A stretch of DNA of 35,197 nt from the NCBI RefSeq assembly GCF_020860705.1, contig NZ_JAJBTT010000017.1:1-35197 (forward strand). The letters are read 5' to 3'. A program made the translations under genes and the position numbers. This DNA comes from Akkermansia sp. GTDB taxonomy: Bacteria; Verrucomicrobiota; Verrucomicrobiia; Verrucomicrobiales; Akkermansiaceae. The notes beneath the pieces were generated by a model, which saw only the letters and a program-made list of their open reading frames with translations, made no database searches and was not told the origin of the DNA. Every line of letters begins with the position of its first letter. Position 1 is the stretch's first letter. Shown in pieces: positions 32,546 through 35,197 of this stretch.

Positions 32546-33826
32546 TCAGGCTTGTTCCGGGCGGATGCGGTCCGCGCCGAAGTACGGCACGAGCGCTTCC
32601 GGAATACGGATGGAGCCGTCCGGCTGCTGGTAGGTTTCCAGCAGGGCCACGTACAGGCGCGGCAGAGCCGTGCCGGAACCGTTCAGGGTATGGCAGAACT
32701 GGTTTTTGCCGTCTGCGTCCTTATAGCGCAGGCGCATGCGGCGCGCCTGGTAATCCGTAAAGCAGGAACAGGAGGAAACTTCCAGATACTGCCCCTGGCC
32801 GGGAGCCCATACTTCAATGTCGTACGTCTTGGCGGAGGAAAAACCGAGGTCGCCCGTGCAAAGCTCAATCACCCGGTAATGCAGCCCCAGCTTCTGCAGA
32901 ATGGATTCCGCATGGCTCCGGAGCACTTCCAGCTCCCGGAAGGAGTCTTCCGGCTTCAGGATCTGAACCAGCTCCACCTTGTCAAACTGGTGGATGCGGA
33001 TCATGCCCCGGTTGATGCGGCCGGCGCTTCCCGCCTCCCGGCGGAAGCAGGGCGTATAGGCGGCCATCTTGATGGGCAGCTCGCTTTCCTGTAAAATGGT
33101 ATCCCGGTACAAGTTGGTCACGGGCACTTCCGCAGTGGGAATCAGGAACATCTGCTGTTCTTCCGTGCCGTACATGTCTTCCTCAAACTTGGGAAGCTGG
33201 CCGGTGCCTTCCATGCACTCCCGCTTGACCACAAAGGGAACCCCCACCTCCTGATAGCCGTTCTCCACGGTCTGAGTATTCAGCAGGAAGTTGATCAGGG
33301 CGCGCTCCAGGCGTGCGCCCGCTCCGCGGTACACCACAAATCCGGAGCCCGTAATCCGCGCTCCGTCTTCAAAGGAAATCATGCCCAGGTTCGCGGCCAG
33401 TTCCACATGGTCCTTCGGATTTTCAATAGCAGGCTTTTCGCCCCACAGCTTGACTTCCGGGTTGGCCGTTTCATCCGCGCCTACGGGGCATTCCAGGTGC
33501 GGCAGGTTGGGAATGTTCATCAGCAAGGAAGCCAGCTGGGCGGCATTCTCCTCCGCCATGCGGTCCAGCTCCCGGATGCGGTCCCCAATCTCGCGCACGC
33601 GCGCCTCAATGGAGGAAGTGTCCTCCCCCTTCTTTTTAAGCATGCCGATCTGCTTGGAGGTGGCATTGCGCTCGGACTGCAAGGCCTGCTTTTCCGTTTC
33701 GGCATTGCGGCGCGCTTCATCGCACGCCAGAACGTCATCAACAAGCTTCCACGCATCCCCGCTACGGGGCTTCAGGCGCGCTTTCACTTCTTCCGGATTT
33801 TCTCGTATTACACGGATATCGAGCAT
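32546..33826 (-). CDS. serS: Seryl-tRNA synthetase
   Basis: SerS charges tRNA(Ser), and tRNA(Sec) where present. The 426-residue protein begins MLDIRVIRENPEEVKARL and has the N-terminal antiparallel coiled coil (about 30-100) that grips the long variable arm of tRNA(Ser). Class II motif 2 reads FRREAGSAGRINRGMIRIHQ, and motif 3 reads LNGSGTALPRLYVALLE. An in-frame ATG 32 codons upstream is rejected because the family starts at MLDIR. It is the first gene of a leftward pair with the coiled-coil membrane protein. No T-box or other leader is recognisable upstream. Confidence 0.97.
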   Translation of the reverse strand: MLDIRVIRENPEEVKARLKPRSGDAWKLVDDVLACDEARRNAETEKQALQSERNATSKQIGMLKKKGEDTSSIEARVREIGDRIRELDRMAEENAAQLASLLMNIPNLPHLECPVGADETANPEVKLWGEKPAIENPKDHVELAANLGMISFEDGARITGSGFVVYRGAGARLERALINFLLNTQTVENGYQEVGVPFVVKRECMEGTGQLPKFEEDMYGTEEQQMFLIPTAEVPVTNLYRDTILQESELPIKMAAYTPCFRREAGSAGRINRGMIRIHQFDKVELVQILKPEDSFRELEVLRSHAESILQKLGLHYRVIELCTGDLGFSSAKTYDIEVWAPGQGQYLEVSSCSCFTDYQARRMRLRYKDADGKNQFCHTLNGSGTALPRLYVALLETYQQPDGSIRIPEALVPYFGADRIRPEQA

Positions 33827-34184
33827 AACGCGCACAGCTTGCACTCCATCCCGCCGCCACGCAAGCCAAATGAACGGAGTCCCGGGGAAAAACTTCGCGT
33901 GCAATAACCCGTTCTCCGGCATGGAGCGGCATGGCCGTTTCAGAAAAACGTACCGGGAGCGCTACACGCCATGCGGCAACTAAAAGGGTTGATCTTCCGC
34001 AGAATGCTTTTCAAGTGAAAAAACAGTCCCCTTCCACTCCATGGACAGGGTTGAAGCAGGAGCAAGCGGCGCTCCTTACGGTCTTTTGAAAATAACCTGC
34101 ATGGTGAACATCTTTCTCTTTTCTTCTGCTTCAGATTCTTGAATTGCCTTGCATGCCGATTTACAGCAGGATGATAGGCGGCCT
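33827..34184. other. Divergent intergenic region (358 bases) with repeat copy
   Basis: No gene is convincing. The region holds an inverted GCATGGC (33929-33935)/GCCATGC (33968-33974) pair, dispersed repeat copy A at 33975-34060, and an AGGAGC/GCTCCT stem at 34058-34076. The promoters for serS and the exported protein should lie here, but I cannot place them. Confidence 0.45.
33975..34060 (+). repeat. Dispersed intergenic repeat, copy A
   Basis: It begins GGCAACTAAAAGG, continues GATCTTCCGC, AATGCTTTTCAAGTGAAAAAA, and ends near ATGGACAGG. The copy at 24105-24177 on the opposite strand matches 38 of the first 49 bases without gaps. Copy A is flanked on its right by a short stem and AAGGAGCGCCGC (minus strand), also seen at 17955. 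Confidence 0.75.
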
Positions 34185-34907
34185 ATGATAAAACGATTAT
34201 TTTTCCTGTATGGAATGCTGGCCTTCCCGTCCGGCGTTCTGTTTCCTGCGGTTGAAACGGCATCCGCGATAAACTCTTCTCTTTTTCCCGCCGCCGGCTT
34301 TCCGCCCTCTGCACCATTACTGCCGGATCCGGATCAACAGAAGCCCTGTTCCCCTCCCTTCATCCAGCAGCCGTGCCCCCTTCTTCCGGTAGAGATGATG
34401 ATGGGAGGCTATGCCGGATGCCCGACTGCCGCAGACCTGCTGAACCGTTTCCGGGAAGATCATTGTTTTGTGTCTCCCCATTTCAACAGTTATTCCCTGT
34501 ACAGCACCAGGAATGTCAATAAGGACGACAGTCCGTCAAAACCCGGCCATTTCTTTTTTCTCCGGAATGACTTCCCGCAACATGCTCCGGAAATTGCCTG
34601 CATGATTCACCGATACGGAGACGGACTTTACCATGAAGAAATTTCCTTCTTCCAAAGGATGGAGAAACAAGCTGATTCATGGAGACAAATCGTCCATTTT
34701 AATTTGAGTGACCCTGCCCTGCCATGGGGAGGGGCATTCGGGGGAGCCCGCGCACGGCTGGCCGCGCTCACGCCGGATTCCATCATCATTCCGGTGGAAT
34801 CCGTACGGGACGGCCAACCTCTGGGGCAGATCGTGTTCCGATTCCGTCTAAAAGACGGAATTTACCGAATGCAGTCCCTCCTGATTTCAGAAGCGGCAGA
34901 GGAATAG
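34185..34907 (+). CDS. Exported protein of unknown function
   Basis: I recognise no family. The 240-residue product has a signal peptide (MIKRLFFLYGMLAFPSGVLF, likely cut after about residue 28). A Pro-rich stretch with several Cys (KPCSPPFIQQPCPLLP) follows, then a compact domain of about 170 residues. That domain has PGHFFFLRNDFPQHAPEIAC and a C-terminal beta-rich part (QIVFRFRLKDGIYRMQSLL). Three or four Cys suggest disulfide bonds outside the cytoplasm. The ATG at 34185 is preferred over one at 34149 because the signal peptide starts there. The gene is alone, divergent from serS, and ends in a terminator that overlaps its stop codon. Confidence 0.65.
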   Translation: MIKRLFFLYGMLAFPSGVLFPAVETASAINSSLFPAAGFPPSAPLLPDPDQQKPCSPPFIQQPCPLLPVEMMMGGYAGCPTAADLLNRFREDHCFVSPHFNSYSLYSTRNVNKDDSPSKPGHFFFLRNDFPQHAPEIACMIHRYGDGLYHEEISFFQRMEKQADSWRQIVHFNLSDPALPWGGAFGGARARLAALTPDSIIIPVESVRDGQPLGQIVFRFRLKDGIYRMQSLLISEAAEE

Positions 34908-34934
34908 AATGGAGCATTCCGGAATTCTATTTTT
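34903..34934 (+). terminator. Terminator overlapping the stop of the exported protein gene
   Basis: AATAGAAT at 34903-34910, which includes the TAG stop, pairs with ATTCTATT at 34924-34931, and T residues run from 34930 to 34934. Confidence 0.65.
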
Positions 34935-35197
34935 ATCCCCCATCCCTTGCAAATCCACTGCACTGAAACCGGAAGCCGCTGCCTTGGTGCGTCGTTGCTG
35001 ATCTCTACAGTTCTTTTCCCGGATACAGTGGCTCCTACCTCTTTTCTTTTTCTGGAAAAACCGGATGACAAGGGCCGGGAGGCCCTTATTCCCAGGACAT
35101 CCATGAACATTTGACGCAAGGGCCTATTCCCGGACGCCTGCTGCCCTCCCCTGATGGGAATGAAAAGGGAATGCCGCCCCATTACCCCCATTACCCC
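34935..35197. other. Right-edge non-coding stretch
   Basis: No credible gene is seen. AAGGGCC/GGCCCTT at 35070-35087 makes a seven-pair hairpin that could end a gene lying to the right. CAAGGGCC recurs at 35118. The window ends in two copies of ATTACCCC(C). Confidence 0.4.

Noticed and set aside
33827..34184. T-box or other riboswitch in the serS leader
   Set aside because: No T-box consensus, specifier loop or antiterminator pair is visible; the stems found are short and belong to the repeat region.
34862..35191. 109-codon minus-strand open frame at the right edge
   Set aside because: It overlaps the end of the exported protein gene and its terminator, with no motif, promoter or ribosome site.

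Overview
This window most likely comes from Akkermansia muciniphila or a close relative (Verrucomicrobiota). That is an inference. It rests on protein style (very large exported DUF6288-like and transglutaminase-like proteins, a small RRM protein), on sugar-salvage genes suited to mucin (N-acetylhexosamine 1-kinase next to fucose mutarotase), on GC-rich coding with few Shine-Dalgarno sites, and on short AT-rich promoters. I see no rRNA, tRNA, CRISPR array, insertion sequence or phage gene.

Positions 184-10287 hold nine tightly packed, mostly overlapping plus-strand genes for an exopolysaccharide or O-antigen-like glycan. They encode a Wzy-like polymerase, two GT2 glycosyltransferases, a nucleotidyltransferase-like/P-loop kinase fusion, a membrane acyltransferase, a GT4 transferase, an APH-fold sugar kinase, a second GT4 transferase and a DUF1972-type GT4 transferase. 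Initiating transferase, flippase and export genes are absent, so the locus probably continues to the left. An AT-rich gap then precedes an outer-membrane beta-barrel gene (10549-11463).

Positions 11534-17865 are metabolic and housekeeping: HexNAc 1-kinase, FucU, a MalY/PatB-type C-S lyase, zinc-less methionyl-tRNA synthetase and an isolated MenD. A malic enzyme (18132-19442) faces the other way.

Positions 19618-30907 are the most unusual part. Two large proteins of 1460 and 971 residues share an N-terminal cytoplasmic domain that reads like the N-lobe of a Ser/Thr protein kinase. Arg stands where the ATP-binding Lys should be, and no catalytic lobe follows. Each then has one membrane helix, a Pro-rich linker running from Lys-rich to Glu-rich, and a different extracytoplasmic part. 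The first carries a PDZ domain, an alpha-toroid (DUF6288-like) and a discoidin-like end; the second carries a transglutaminase-like Cys/His segment. Between them lie NagZ, PyrE and a lipoprotein L,D-transpeptidase, which suggests, without proving it, a role in envelope or peptidoglycan biology. HemW follows the second protein.

The right end (31128-35197) holds an RRM RNA-binding protein with tandem terminators, a seryl-tRNA synthetase followed by a coiled-coil membrane protein, and an exported protein of unknown function. Two intergenic gaps about 10 kb apart (24105-24177 and 33975-34050) carry copies of one dispersed repeat, and three other gaps may hold decayed copies.
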